A DNA stretch of 18,893 nucleotides, from the NCBI GenBank assembly GCA_029310945.1, contig JARJFC010000060.1, positions 1 to 18,893 of the forward strand, read 5' to 3'. The position numbers and the translations under genes are program-made. This document shows, in pieces, positions 1 through 7,550 of this stretch (positions within the stretch are counted from its first letter, which is position 1; every line of letters begins with the position of its first letter). A model generated the notes under the pieces. It did no database searches. It was not told the DNA's origin and saw nothing but the letters and a program-made list of their open reading frames with translations. The DNA is from Leptospira sp. 96542 (lineage in GTDB: Bacteria > Spirochaetota > Leptospiria > Leptospirales > Leptospiraceae).

Positions 1-1940
1 ATCAAGCCGGTTTCACCACAGATGTAGGCGTAGTTCTGCTGAGCCTCGCTGGCCAGGGTGTAGTCCGGTAGGCCGTTGGGGGCGATGAATGCGTAGCGCT
101 TGCGGCGGTAGCCGGCGGCGAGCAGGGTCAGTTCGAAATGCGTGCCGGCATCCTTGAGTCGGGTCACGCGGCAAAGCACGCTCTTGGGCGCCCCGGCCGA
201 GTTGACGTGGCGCGCGGTCTTGGCCGTCAGCATGCTGCCCAGGGCCACTTCATCTTTCGGGTCGAGCTTGGCGGTAATCTTGATGGGCGCATTGCGCAGG
301 CGCGCCAGGCGACGGGCGATGGCCTGCTGCGCATAGGCGGTGTTCGCGCTGCTGAGCCAGCGGCTGCGGGCCACGCTGGGACGCGTGTCGCCGTATTCGT
401 TGGCGCCCTGGGCATCGACGTCGATGCCGATGGCCGCGCTGGCGTAGTTCTTCGATTCGGTGCGCGTGGCGGTGGCGTCGCGCAGATTGAAGTACAGGGC
501 GGACTGCGTGATGCGCTGGGCGTCCAGCACCTCCACGGCCGTGCTGGCGTGGATGAAGTTGTCATCCGTCAGCGTGCCCACGTCCCCGCCGATGATGGGC
601 TGGTTGGCCAGCATCTTCACCTCTTGCGCCACCGGGTCCCACCAGGCCATGGCGTTCAGGTCTTGCAGCAGCTCGGCCAGTAGCGCGCTGGCCTTCTCCG
701 GCTCGGAGAGGATGGCCGTGATCTCCGCGCCGTTGAACCAGTCGCCGTCTTCGGTCTCCCAGTCGGCCAGGGGCAAGAAGGCTTCGTCGATGCCGCTTTC
801 CACGCAGATGTCGCGCAGCACTTCCCAGGGCCGCTTGCTGATCCAGGCGCGGCAGAGTTGCACGGCTTCGTCGGCCTTCTGGTCGGCGCGCGTGGTGCCG
901 AACTGGGCGCGGTCCTCGGCGGTGTCCCAGCTGAGCACGTCGCCTGTTTTGCCGGTGTAGTGGATGATCTCTTCGCCGATGCGGATGTATTCCTCCTTGC
1001 CGGAAGTAGCAGGGTCCGCGTACTGCGCACCCTTGCCCGAGCCCACGTTGATGCTGAGCGCACTCACCTGGTAGGCGCTGGCGCTGGTGGGGCTGACGCC
1101 ACTCCAGGCCGTGCCAACCGTGGCCACGCGCGTGGAGCCCACGTAATCGGTGATGACACGGCGCTGGCCGGCGGCGATGCCCTCGTAGATCCAGACCTCC
1201 ATGCCGTTGTAGGCATCGTCCACGGCGCTGGCGCTGGCGCGCAGGGTGATGGTGTTGCTGCTGCCGGCCTGGGCCAGGCCGGTGTCGGCCACGGCCTGCA
1301 GATCCGCCTGCAGCTTGCCATCGGTCGCGGCGGGCAGTACGCTGCGGTCTGCGATCTTGAGTACGTCGGTCAGCACGACGGTGACGCTGCCGTCACCGTC
1401 CGGCCCGCGCACCGCCTCGACTAGGAAGCGCTCCGTCTGAAAGACGTCCCAGTCCCAGGGCTGAACCACGTAGCCGCGGCGCACGCGTGCAGGCCGCCCC
1501 GCGAGGTTCGGGTTGCGCGCCAGGAAGCGCGGCCAGAAACCACCCTGCGCGGGCTGCGGGCGCGTGGCGGCGTAGGGGTCTTCAAGGTGGTCGGGCGCGG
1601 GCTCGTCCAGCAGCTTGATGCTGGTCTGGCTGCGCATGGCCAGGCCCTTGTTCGGGTCTATCTCCGTGGGCGTGACGCTGGCGCTCTTGCTGATGTAGGG
1701 CCGCACCGTCTCGCCCGGCACGATGGTGCCGCGGCTGCAGAACCGCTTGGTCACCGATCCGCGCACGAAGTTGGCCTTGTCCTGGCAGGTGGCGAAGGTG
1801 TTGTAGCACTCATTCCCCACGCCGGCCGCTGCCGTGCAGGGGGACACGCCGTAGGTGTTGGTGCACCGGTCGGCGTCGATCTCGAGCACCAGCGTGATGA
1901 CGCGCTCGTGCTGGTGCTGGACGTCGCTGCGGGCGGTCAC
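1..1940 (-). CDS. Tail-tip/hub protein with N-terminal four-cysteine cluster (partial, C-terminus beyond window)
   Basis: An uninterrupted minus-strand frame runs from a GTG at 1940 off the left edge (646 whole codons seen). The GTG has an excellent Shine-Dalgarno, AGGAGG, seven bases upstream. The N-terminus holds Cys26, Cys35, Cys45 and Cys52 (C-X8-C-X9-C-X6-C) in the segment beginning CTNTYG and ending TCQDKANF. Such cysteine sets occur in BR0599/DUF2163-like and lambda gpL-like tail-tip proteins, where they hold an iron-sulfur cluster. The middle has a repeat-like beta domain around EEYIRIGEEIIHYTG, and the C-terminal part seen resembles phage hub/baseplate proteins. It follows the tape measure and distal tail genes, the normal place for the tail tip. 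Role inferred: tip assembly, genome exit and receptor engagement. The tail-structural call is firm; the exact family is less so. Confidence 0.8.
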   Translation of the reverse strand, partial: MTARSDVQHQHERVITLVLEIDADRCTNTYGVSPCTAAAGVGNECYNTFATCQDKANFVRGSVTKRFCSRGTIVPGETVRPYISKSASVTPTEIDPNKGLAMRSQTSIKLLDEPAPDHLEDPYAATRPQPAQGGFWPRFLARNPNLAGRPARVRRGYVVQPWDWDVFQTERFLVEAVRGPDGDGSVTVVLTDVLKIADRSVLPAATDGKLQADLQAVADTGLAQAGSSNTITLRASASAVDDAYNGMEVWIYEGIAAGQRRVITDYVGSTRVATVGTAWSGVSPTSASAYQVSALSINVGSGKGAQYADPATSGKEEYIRIGEEIIHYTGKTGDVLSWDTAEDRAQFGTTRADQKADEAVQLCRAWISKRPWEVLRDICVESGIDEAFLPLADWETEDGDWFNGAEITAILSEPEKASALLAELLQDLNAMAWWDPVAQEVKMLANQPIIGGDVGTLTDDNFIHASTAVEVLDAQRITQSALYFNLRDATATRTESKNYASAAIGIDVDAQGANEYGDTRPSVARSRWLSSANTAYAQQAIARRLARLRNAPIKITAKLDPKDEVALGSMLTAKTARHVNSAGAPKSVLCRVTRLKDAGTHFELTLLAAGYRRKRYAFIAPNGLPDYTLASEAQQNYAYICGETGL

Positions 1941-1972
1941 GGCCGCACCTCCTGAGGCGTGCGGGCGGTCAC
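1929..1972 (-). repeat. 12-bp direct repeat spanning the start of the hub gene
   Basis: The bases GTGACCGCCCGC occur twice on the minus strand, at 1961-1972 and 1929-1940, 32 bp apart. The downstream copy is the real start with its Shine-Dalgarno between the copies. The upstream copy begins with a GTG overlapping the TGA stop of the preceding gene and opens an 11-codon frame whose TGA overlaps the true GTG start. It may be a small duplication of the start region or a translational-coupling mini-ORF. Confidence 0.6.
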
Positions 1973-2748
1973 GAGATCACCCCCGACACGTCGAAGCTCA
2001 GGTCGCACAGGCCGCCCGAGTAATGCGGTGCGGCGAAGCGCTCGCCCGCGGTGACCAGCGTCAATTCGCTGGGCGCCGTTTCGTAATCCCAGCCAAACAC
2101 GAAAGGCTGGCCGCGCAGATGCTCGCGCCAGGCGGGCAGCCACTGACTGCGCAGCCAGGCGGATGAAACACGCTCCAGCATGATGGGCTGCGTCCAGGAC
2201 TCGAACTGCACGGAGCGGCCCAGTGGCTGCCCCTTCTCGTTCACATTGCCCTGCCCCTCCAGCGTGCGGCCCAGGGGGTCAAAGCCCTGGCTCAACCACT
2301 CGGGCAACTCAAAGGCCTGGCCGATGGCCGCAATGGCGATGCTGGGCACCACGTCGCCCACGAAGACGATGCGCCAGTAGCGGTAGATCTGCGGGGCATC
2401 GAACACGGCAAGCAGCGGCGCGTCATCGCCCTCGACCTGCGGCGTCAGCGTGGCGATCAGCTCATCGCTGGCCACGAAGTTGTCAGAGCTGGCGCGCACC
2501 TGCACCGTGATCGCGTCCGACGACATGAGCGTGCCGAGGTTGTGCGTGTGGATCAGGGCGTAGTCAGCCTGGCGATCGGCGCCGCAGTCGATGGTCACCG
2601 TCGCCGGCATGGCCGTGGGCTTCCACCAGGTGTAGCTGCGCCAGTCGTACAGGTTCTGCACGGCGTAGCCCAGCTCCGTGCTGCTGGCCGTGACGGTGGC
2701 GCCAGCGTCGGCCAGGAGGTTGTCGAAGAAGAGGGTGGGCTTGGCCAT
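1969..2748 (-). CDS. Phage distal tail protein with galactose-binding-like N-terminal domain
   Basis: The product is 259 residues and starts MAKPTLFFDNLLADAGATVT. Residues about 15-140 look like a discoidin/F5-8C-type beta-sandwich: an aromatic-rich WRSYTWW segment, VTIDCGADRQADYALIHTHN and the YRYWRIVF strand are typical of carbohydrate-binding folds. The C-terminal half is rich in beta strands, with a WLPAWREHLRGQPFVFGWDYE segment typical of phage tail proteins. It lies three bases downstream of the tape measure stop and immediately before the hub gene, so a distal-tail or baseplate role is likely, perhaps glycan contact. No catalytic residues are visible. The family assignment is by fold resemblance only. 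Confidence 0.7.
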   Translation of the reverse strand: MAKPTLFFDNLLADAGATVTASSTELGYAVQNLYDWRSYTWWKPTAMPATVTIDCGADRQADYALIHTHNLGTLMSSDAITVQVRASSDNFVASDELIATLTPQVEGDDAPLLAVFDAPQIYRYWRIVFVGDVVPSIAIAAIGQAFELPEWLSQGFDPLGRTLEGQGNVNEKGQPLGRSVQFESWTQPIMLERVSSAWLRSQWLPAWREHLRGQPFVFGWDYETAPSELTLVTAGERFAAPHYSGGLCDLSFDVSGVIS

Positions 2749-2751
2749 GGG

Positions 2752-4665
2752 TCAGTTCCCATTGACGCGGATATCCGCACCGTTGTCGCCGGCCTGATTG
2801 ATCAGCGGGATGATCTCGTTCACCACCTGCTCGTAGCTGAATTGAGAACCTTGTAGGGTGATGTTGATTTGCGTCTTAGGCGCGGATAGCTGCGGCAGGC
2901 CTGGCGCCTCGATGGACTGGGCTTGGTTGCTGCCGCTCATGTCCCCCACGTTCACCACCGGCGTGGCACCGCCACCGCCGATGCTGGGCGCGCTACTGCT
3001 GTCGCCGAACTTGGCGTTTTTGATTTGCTTGACCTGGGCGAGACCTGCTGCCAAATGCAAGGCTGCCATCGGCAGGTTCCAAGGGTAGGGATACGCGGAC
3101 AGGGTTTTCGACACGCCTGTGTATGTGTTGACAACCGCGTTGGCAATGCCTGCCACCTTGTTAATCTCAAACAATTGTTTGTTTGATGCGGCGACCCCTT
3201 GCGTCGTCGTCAAGATGTCACCGAGCACCGTCTGCATCTGCGCCTTCGAAGACGATTGCACGAATTTCTGGCGCGCCAAGGTGCCCTGCGCAACGATGCT
3301 TCCCATACGAGCTTGATGCTCAACCTCAGCCTGCTCCCGCATCTGGCGGTAGCTTTCTTCTGTAAGCCAACCTTGTTCATGCGCTAGCTGTAGATCGATC
3401 TGGATCTGCGCAAGCTTGCCGCGTTCGATATCTGCTTCCGTGGCGTTGGCCATCTGCAAGGCCGCCAAGCGCGTCGCAAGCGACTGCTGCCACTGCAAAT
3501 CGCTTTCAGCTTTGGCTTCGTCCATCTCCCGGTAGCGTGCCGCCAGTGCCTCCTGTGAAACCATGAGGCTTTCAATGCCATCCTTCTCCTTCGCGTATTG
3601 CTGCTGTCGGAGCTTGGCAAGTCCATCAGGCTCGGCACCACCACCCAAGCCGTTCAGCAAGGTAGTGCCACGCTGATCACGCGGCGCGGTCAACCCCAGA
3701 CGCCGCGATTCCGCACCACTCTGGTTGTCTTCCGCGCCCTTCAGCGCTTCCTGAGCCTGCAGCGTGCGCAAATAGGTGAGCTTTTTGGTCAGGTCAGCAA
3801 TGTCCGCATCAAACGCTGCAGTGCTGAAACCTCTGGCCGCATACTCTTCCCGCTGCTGCTGAAGCTTGCGCAGCTCCTCGCTATAGGCCTCGATGTTTCC
3901 TGCCTGCGAGCGGAAAGGATTGATCGTGCCGAGTGTCGTGATGGCGTCGATCAACCCGTCGGTGGCTGCGAGGCCTGCGTTGATTTGCCCAACAACTCCG
4001 ATAAGGCCAGGCAGCAACGCCTGGCCCAGTGTCAGGCCAACACCCTGGGCGCGCAGTTTCAGTTCGTCCAGCTTGTCATTGAACTCGCCGGCCATGCGCG
4101 CGTTTTCTTCCGTGACACCGCCAAACTGCTTGCCTTCGTCCACCAGGCGACGGATGCCGTCACTGCCCTGCAGTAACAGCGGCAGCATTTCAGTGCCCGA
4201 TTTTCCAAACAACTTCAATGCCAACGTGTCACGGCGCACAGGGTCTTCGATGCCCGCAAATACGTCACCAAGCTGGATCAGCGCTTCCATCTGGTCGGTG
4301 GTGCTGATGCCGAGCGCCTGGAACTCTTCCCGGTTCTCGACCAACCGCTTCGACAGCTGAGTGGCGCCAGAGGCCACAGCCTCCAGACTCGTGTCGCTCA
4401 ACGTTGCGGCCCAGCGCAGGCCATTCAATTGCTCGATGGATTGACCTGTTCGCACCGACATATCGCCCAAGGCATCCGCCAGGGTGATCGTCTCTTTCAC
4501 GAAACTGCCAATCGCTTGCACGCTGAACAGGGTTGCAAGCGGCCCTGCCAGGCGGGTGAGGCCAGTGATGCTGTTGCCAACCACATCTACGCTTTCGCCC
4601 AGCGTCTTGACAGCACGGACAGCCTGCGCCGATTCAGCGGTGATGACAAGTTTTGCGTCAGACAT
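2752..4665 (-). CDS. Tail tape measure protein
   Basis: The product is 637 residues. The N-terminal quarter (VVGNSITGLTRLAGPLATL, FVKETITLADALGDMSVRTG) matches the amphipathic helices of TMP_2-type tape measures. Residues about 255-460 are long charged, Gln/Glu-rich helices likely to form coiled coils. A hydrophobic block near residue 525-560 (WNLPMAALHLAAGLAQVKQI) is the usual C-terminal membrane-active or tail-tip segment. The start follows AGGTGAAGAAGG. At roughly 0.15 nm per residue, the rule seen in lambda-type phages, the tail should be about 95 nm. It sits directly after the G/GT chaperone pair, which wraps tape measure proteins during assembly. The DNA is clearly less GC-rich than neighbouring genes, suggesting replacement as a unit. 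Confidence 0.9.
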   Translation of the reverse strand: MSDAKLVITAESAQAVRAVKTLGESVDVVGNSITGLTRLAGPLATLFSVQAIGSFVKETITLADALGDMSVRTGQSIEQLNGLRWAATLSDTSLEAVASGATQLSKRLVENREEFQALGISTTDQMEALIQLGDVFAGIEDPVRRDTLALKLFGKSGTEMLPLLLQGSDGIRRLVDEGKQFGGVTEENARMAGEFNDKLDELKLRAQGVGLTLGQALLPGLIGVVGQINAGLAATDGLIDAITTLGTINPFRSQAGNIEAYSEELRKLQQQREEYAARGFSTAAFDADIADLTKKLTYLRTLQAQEALKGAEDNQSGAESRRLGLTAPRDQRGTTLLNGLGGGAEPDGLAKLRQQQYAKEKDGIESLMVSQEALAARYREMDEAKAESDLQWQQSLATRLAALQMANATEADIERGKLAQIQIDLQLAHEQGWLTEESYRQMREQAEVEHQARMGSIVAQGTLARQKFVQSSSKAQMQTVLGDILTTTQGVAASNKQLFEINKVAGIANAVVNTYTGVSKTLSAYPYPWNLPMAALHLAAGLAQVKQIKNAKFGDSSSAPSIGGGGATPVVNVGDMSGSNQAQSIEAPGLPQLSAPKTQINITLQGSQFSYEQVVNEIIPLINQAGDNGADIRVNGN

Positions 4666-4671
4666 CCTTCT

Positions 4672-5031
4672 TCACCTTTGCTTGTTCAACACTTCGAGGG
4701 CGGCAAACTCCATGTGACCCAATGCCCAAAGAACATCCGCCCTGCTTTTCTTTGGCACGCCAAGCGCCCCCATCACCACGGGCAGCGCCTCGTACCGCAG
4801 ACCTATCCGATAGCCCCTGTCAACCACCCATTGCGTCGCCATGTTTTTGAAGACCAGCATGGGCATCCAGTTGTCCGGATAGCACTGCTCTGCATCGTCT
4901 TCGACCGCCCCCTCTGGCCGCATGCCAAACGCCCGCAGGGCACCCTCTACTTCGTTCGCGCCGCCCCGGCACATCGCCAGGGCGACGCTCTTCAGTTTTT
5001 TATTCGGCTCTCCGCGTGAGCCTCCAGCCAC
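4672..5031 (-). CDS. DUF1799-like tail chaperone extension, made by -1 frameshift (gpT-like part of GT)
   Basis: This frame encodes a small alpha-helical protein ending ALGHMEFAALEVLNKQR, like DUF1799 proteins found just before tape measures. Its first possible start (GTG at 5031) has no Shine-Dalgarno and lies inside the upstream chaperone gene. In contrast, the upstream frame reaches the heptamer A AAA AAC directly before its TGA, and slipping back one base continues into this frame at CTG AAG AGC. The fusion would be 113 + 107 = 220 residues. I therefore read it as the T part of a GT fusion rather than an independent gene. In lambda, GT and G bind the tape measure and recruit tube subunits. 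Confidence 0.85.
   Translation of the reverse strand: MAGGSRGEPNKKLKSVALAMCRGGANEVEGALRAFGMRPEGAVEDDAEQCYPDNWMPMLVFKNMATQWVVDRGYRIGLRYEALPVVMGALGVPKKSRADVLWALGHMEFAALEVLNKQR
4960..4986 (-). promoter_or_regulatory. Stem-loop stimulating -1 frameshifting
   Basis: Eight bases after the slippery heptamer the mRNA can fold a 10-bp stem: GTCGCCCTGG pairs with CCGGGGCGGC around the 7-base loop CGATGTG. Eight pairs are Watson-Crick and two are G-U. Position and strength match stimulatory structures of -1 frameshift sites. Pairing was worked out by eye. Confidence 0.65.
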
Positions 5032-5333
5032 TGCGTCCAGAACTCACCGAATGCGGTGTCGTAGTTCATGAGAACGGTTTTGAGCGCCTCGGGTGAGTAC
5101 GGAAGAAAGTCCCCGCTTTCACCTTGAACATCACGCGGCCCCCAGCCCTTCACGACTTTGGCGAGCACCTCGTAGACAGGCAGCGCCTTGCATTCCTGGA
5201 TGAATTTGGTGCGCTCCTCCAGCGGCATGTAGCGAAACTCCACGGCCTCCAGAACGGCCGGCTCTTTCTTTCCCGGCACGGTCAGCTTGACCGGCCAGAC
5301 GAACTCAGGTTCGGGTTTCAGCTTGATCGTCAT
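4992..5333 (-). CDS. Tail assembly chaperone (gpG-like)
   Basis: The product is 113 residues, starting MTIKLKPEPEFVWPVKLTVPGK and carrying the pattern VEFRYMPLEERTKFI, typical of the tail assembly chaperones of siphoviruses. The start has a GAGG Shine-Dalgarno six bases upstream that overlaps the stop of the tail tube gene. It lies between tail tube and tape measure, the conserved place for gpG. The last codons before the TGA form a slippery site, so a fraction of ribosomes should produce the longer GT-like protein. Function is inferred from position, size and frameshift arrangement. Confidence 0.87.
   Translation of the reverse strand: MTIKLKPEPEFVWPVKLTVPGKKEPAVLEAVEFRYMPLEERTKFIQECKALPVYEVLAKVVKGWGPRDVQGESGDFLPYSPEALKTVLMNYDTAFGEFWTQWLEAHAESRIKN
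4995..5001 (-). promoter_or_regulatory. Programmed -1 frameshift heptamer A AAA AAC
   Basis: The zero-frame codons are CGA ATA AAA AAC TGA, so the heptamer X XXY YYZ is A AAA AAC with the stop immediately after. This is among the most efficient slippery sequences known for -1 slippage, and it is correctly phased to join the two tail chaperone frames. Confidence 0.88.
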
Positions 5334-5340
5334 GACAGCC

Positions 5341-6306
5341 TCACAACGTCACAATGCGCAGCTCGTCGTTGCCGCTGGCCGAGGGGCAGAGGCGCAGATC
5401 GAAGCCGATGAGGCGGCGGCCGTTGATCTCAGCCTTGCTGGGCGCGATGAGCTGGGCCGCGGGCGCGAAGAGGATGATCTTGTTGCCGGCCGCCGTGCCG
5501 ATGGTCAGGCCCAGGCCCTGGGTGGTCGCAGCCTTGACGGTGGCCATGAAGGAGACTTCTTGCGCCGCGCTCAGATCCAGCTCGGTGCTGCCGCTCATCG
5601 CACGGTTGGAAATGTCCACATCCTCGGCGTTGAGCATGGCGTTGAAGTTCACTTCATTGCCAATGTCCAGCTCCAGGCCGGTGCTGCTGTACACGGTGCC
5701 GCCCGACAGCGCGCCCGCGGCGTAGCTGCAGCCGAGCGTGATGTCCACCACGTTCGCCTTGGCCATGATGACGGGCTTTTCCCATGCGGTGAGCGTTGCA
5801 CTTGGATTGGACGCCGCTGTGTCACCACCGTCCACGCCGGTGAAGGTGAAGCTCAGCTTCGGGATCTCGCCCACGCGCGCGCTGAGCGTGAAGGTGCCAC
5901 GCGCGCCCAGCAACTTGTGCAGCGTGCCATCATCGTGGTAGTAGAGGGTGATGGACGGCAGCGCGTCCGTGATGGGCAGGTACTCCACCCGATCCGGCGT
6001 TTCAAGCTCGTCTTCGCCGAAGGCACAGGCCTGCAGCAGCGGGCCCCATGCGGGCGCGGTGTCTGCGGCGCCGCTGCCGGCAAGCTCGATATCGAAGCTG
6101 ACGGTTTTGTTGACGGGGCCGATCAGCTGCTCCGACGCGCCGAAATAGGGGCGGATCAGGTCCCGGTCCACCGTCTGCGCCTCGAAGGCCGAGATGCTGA
6201 CGTTGCTGACCAGCAGCGCGTTGTCTGTGCCGGTGGGCGTGGGGTCGGTGCCGTAGACGGACTCCAGCTTCGCCAGGATGACGGTTTTGCGGATGTAGCG
6301 GCTCAT
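5341..6306 (-). CDS. Major tail tube protein (gpV-like)
   Basis: The product is 321 residues, starting MSRYIRKTVILAKLESVYGTDP, a common N-terminus for siphovirus tail tube proteins. Alternating beta strands (KTVSFDIELAGSG, PKLSFTFTGVDGG, GLELDIGNEVNF) fit the tube fold whose hexamers stack into the tail. At 321 residues it is longer than a bare tube domain of about 160, so it probably carries two tube-like repeats or an extra surface domain. It lies between the terminator and the tail chaperones, as expected. Confidence 0.85.
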   Translation of the reverse strand: MSRYIRKTVILAKLESVYGTDPTPTGTDNALLVSNVSISAFEAQTVDRDLIRPYFGASEQLIGPVNKTVSFDIELAGSGAADTAPAWGPLLQACAFGEDELETPDRVEYLPITDALPSITLYYHDDGTLHKLLGARGTFTLSARVGEIPKLSFTFTGVDGGDTAASNPSATLTAWEKPVIMAKANVVDITLGCSYAAGALSGGTVYSSTGLELDIGNEVNFNAMLNAEDVDISNRAMSGSTELDLSAAQEVSFMATVKAATTQGLGLTIGTAAGNKIILFAPAAQLIAPSKAEINGRRLIGFDLRLCPSASGNDELRIVTL

Positions 6307-6311
6307 GGTGT

Positions 6312-6758
6312 TCAGTTCTCCAGGCTGTTGCTGCCGGTGCGGCAGCGCACGGTGTAGATGAGGTCGCGCGAGGCCAGGCGCTGGGCCTTGCGGTCCACGC
6401 CGAAGCCGATGGCCGGCTCGCTGATGTAAACGTCGTCGCCCAGGCCCAGGCTGCGGTTTGCCGCCAGACGGGCGTATGCAGCGGCCAGCAACGCGCCCAC
6501 GTCAGGCCCTGCATTGGCGCCGGATTTGCGGGCGTACAGGCCAACGCGCACGCGCAGTTCCCAGTCAACGGGGTTTCCTTCGATGCCGCCCATCACCAGG
6601 GGCGATGCATCGAGGCCGGTGATCTCGATGGCCTGCATCACCTCGGCCGGCACCTCGTCCACCTCGTCGGTGGCAATGACCGGGCAGACTGCTGGCGACG
6701 CACCCAGCACAGCCGCGAAGGCATCCACCACGGCGTCAAACACGGTGGGCGCGGTCAT
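6312..6758 (-). CDS. Tail terminator-like protein (gpU-like)
   Basis: The product is 148 residues, starting MTAPTVFDAVVDAFAAVLGA. An N-terminal helix is followed by a strand-rich core (DWELRVRVGLYARK) and a C-terminal strand ending YTVRCRTG, like lambda gpU-type minor tail proteins that cap the tube. It sits directly upstream of the tail tube gene, and its ATG overlaps the TGA of the FII-like gene by four bases. Similarity is weak at the residue level and position carries much of the call. Confidence 0.72.
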   Translation of the reverse strand: MTAPTVFDAVVDAFAAVLGASPAVCPVIATDEVDEVPAEVMQAIEITGLDASPLVMGGIEGNPVDWELRVRVGLYARKSGANAGPDVGALLAAAYARLAANRSLGLGDDVYISEPAIGFGVDRKAQRLASRDLIYTVRCRTGSNSLEN

Positions 6759-7072
6759 GGGGCCAGCTCCAGCAGCAGCACGCTCCAGCCCGTGCCGTCC
6801 GGCAGGTGCTTGGCGATGGTGTAGCTGCCCTTGCCCTGCACCACCACAGCCTTGCCGCGCGGTGACGTTGGCACGCTGGTGGTTTGCAGCGAGACGGCCG
6901 GCGCCGTGCTCTCCATGCCCAGCTCGCCCACCTCGCCGGTGGCGAAGGCATCGTCAAAAATGACCGCCTCGTCCTCGCCGCCGTTGATGTTGGCGACGGC
7001 ATTGGCGAGGGCGGCGAGGCAGTCATGGTTGACCACGGCTTCGATCTCGGCGAAGGGGGCGAGCGTGGGCAT
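6755..7072 (-). CDS. Head-tail joining protein (gpFII-like)
   Basis: The product is 105 residues, close to the 117 of lambda FII. The sequence IFDDAFATGEVGELGMESTAPAVSLQTTSVP, with a later GKGSYTIAKHLPDGTGW, is the usual pattern of FII/ATP-binding-sugar-transporter-like phage joining proteins. It completes the head and gives the tail its docking surface. It lies between the FI-like gene and the tail terminator gene, as in lambda. The Shine-Dalgarno is weak. Confidence 0.75.
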   Translation of the reverse strand: MPTLAPFAEIEAVVNHDCLAALANAVANINGGEDEAVIFDDAFATGEVGELGMESTAPAVSLQTTSVPTSPRGKAVVVQGKGSYTIAKHLPDGTGWSVLLLELAP

Positions 7073-7090
7073 GAAGGTCAGCGCCTCGCG

Positions 7091-7537
7091 TCAGCCCAGC
7101 GCGGCCAGTTCGGCCTCGGCAGCTTCGATCTGCTTGACCAGCTCGTCGGTTTCCACCTCGGTCTGCGAGGCGGCAATCGCCTGGTTCAGCTCGGCCAGGC
7201 GCGCGGTGAGCGCTTCGCGTTGCTGGGCCTGGGCTTGGGCAGCGGCCAGGCGAGCGGCTTCAGCGGTTTCACCCGCCTTGTCCGCTTTTTCCGCGGCGGG
7301 CTTGCGCTTGCGCTCGGGCTCGACTTGCTCCAGCGCTTGTGCGATTGCCTTCGGCAAATCGCCTTCGTACTGGAATTCCTCGCCGCGTTTGAACTGCGTG
7401 GGCGCGGTGGTGGTGAACCAACCCTTGCGTCCTTCGACGGCTGCCAGGTTGCTGCTGCGTGCGTCCGCCTGGGCCTTGCTCAAGCCCAGGACGGCGCCCG
7501 CTCCGAAGTTGACAACCGCGAGGGTGGTGTACTTCAT
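7091..7537 (-). CDS. Hypothetical head protein with coiled coil (FI position)
   Basis: The product is 148 residues. The first 65 form a compact domain starting MKYTTLAVVNFGAGAVLGLSK with GWFTTTAPTQFKRGEEFQYEG. From residue about 75 to the end it is an Ala/Glu/Gln/Lys-rich helix that should form a coiled coil (KADKAGETAEAARLAAAQAQ, AELNQAIAASQTEVE). It lies between major capsid and FII-like genes, where lambda has FI, which assists packaging. I do not recognise the sequence itself. No clear Shine-Dalgarno is seen. A structural or packaging-accessory role is inferred from position only. Confidence 0.75.
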   Translation of the reverse strand: MKYTTLAVVNFGAGAVLGLSKAQADARSSNLAAVEGRKGWFTTTAPTQFKRGEEFQYEGDLPKAIAQALEQVEPERKRKPAAEKADKAGETAEAARLAAAQAQAQQREALTARLAELNQAIAASQTEVETDELVKQIEAAEAELAALG

Positions 7538-7550
7538 GATGCGGGCCCGA

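Noticed and set aside
5029..5031. GTG start for an independent DUF1799-like gene
   Set aside because: There is no ribosome site upstream, and the phased A AAA AAC heptamer explains expression better.
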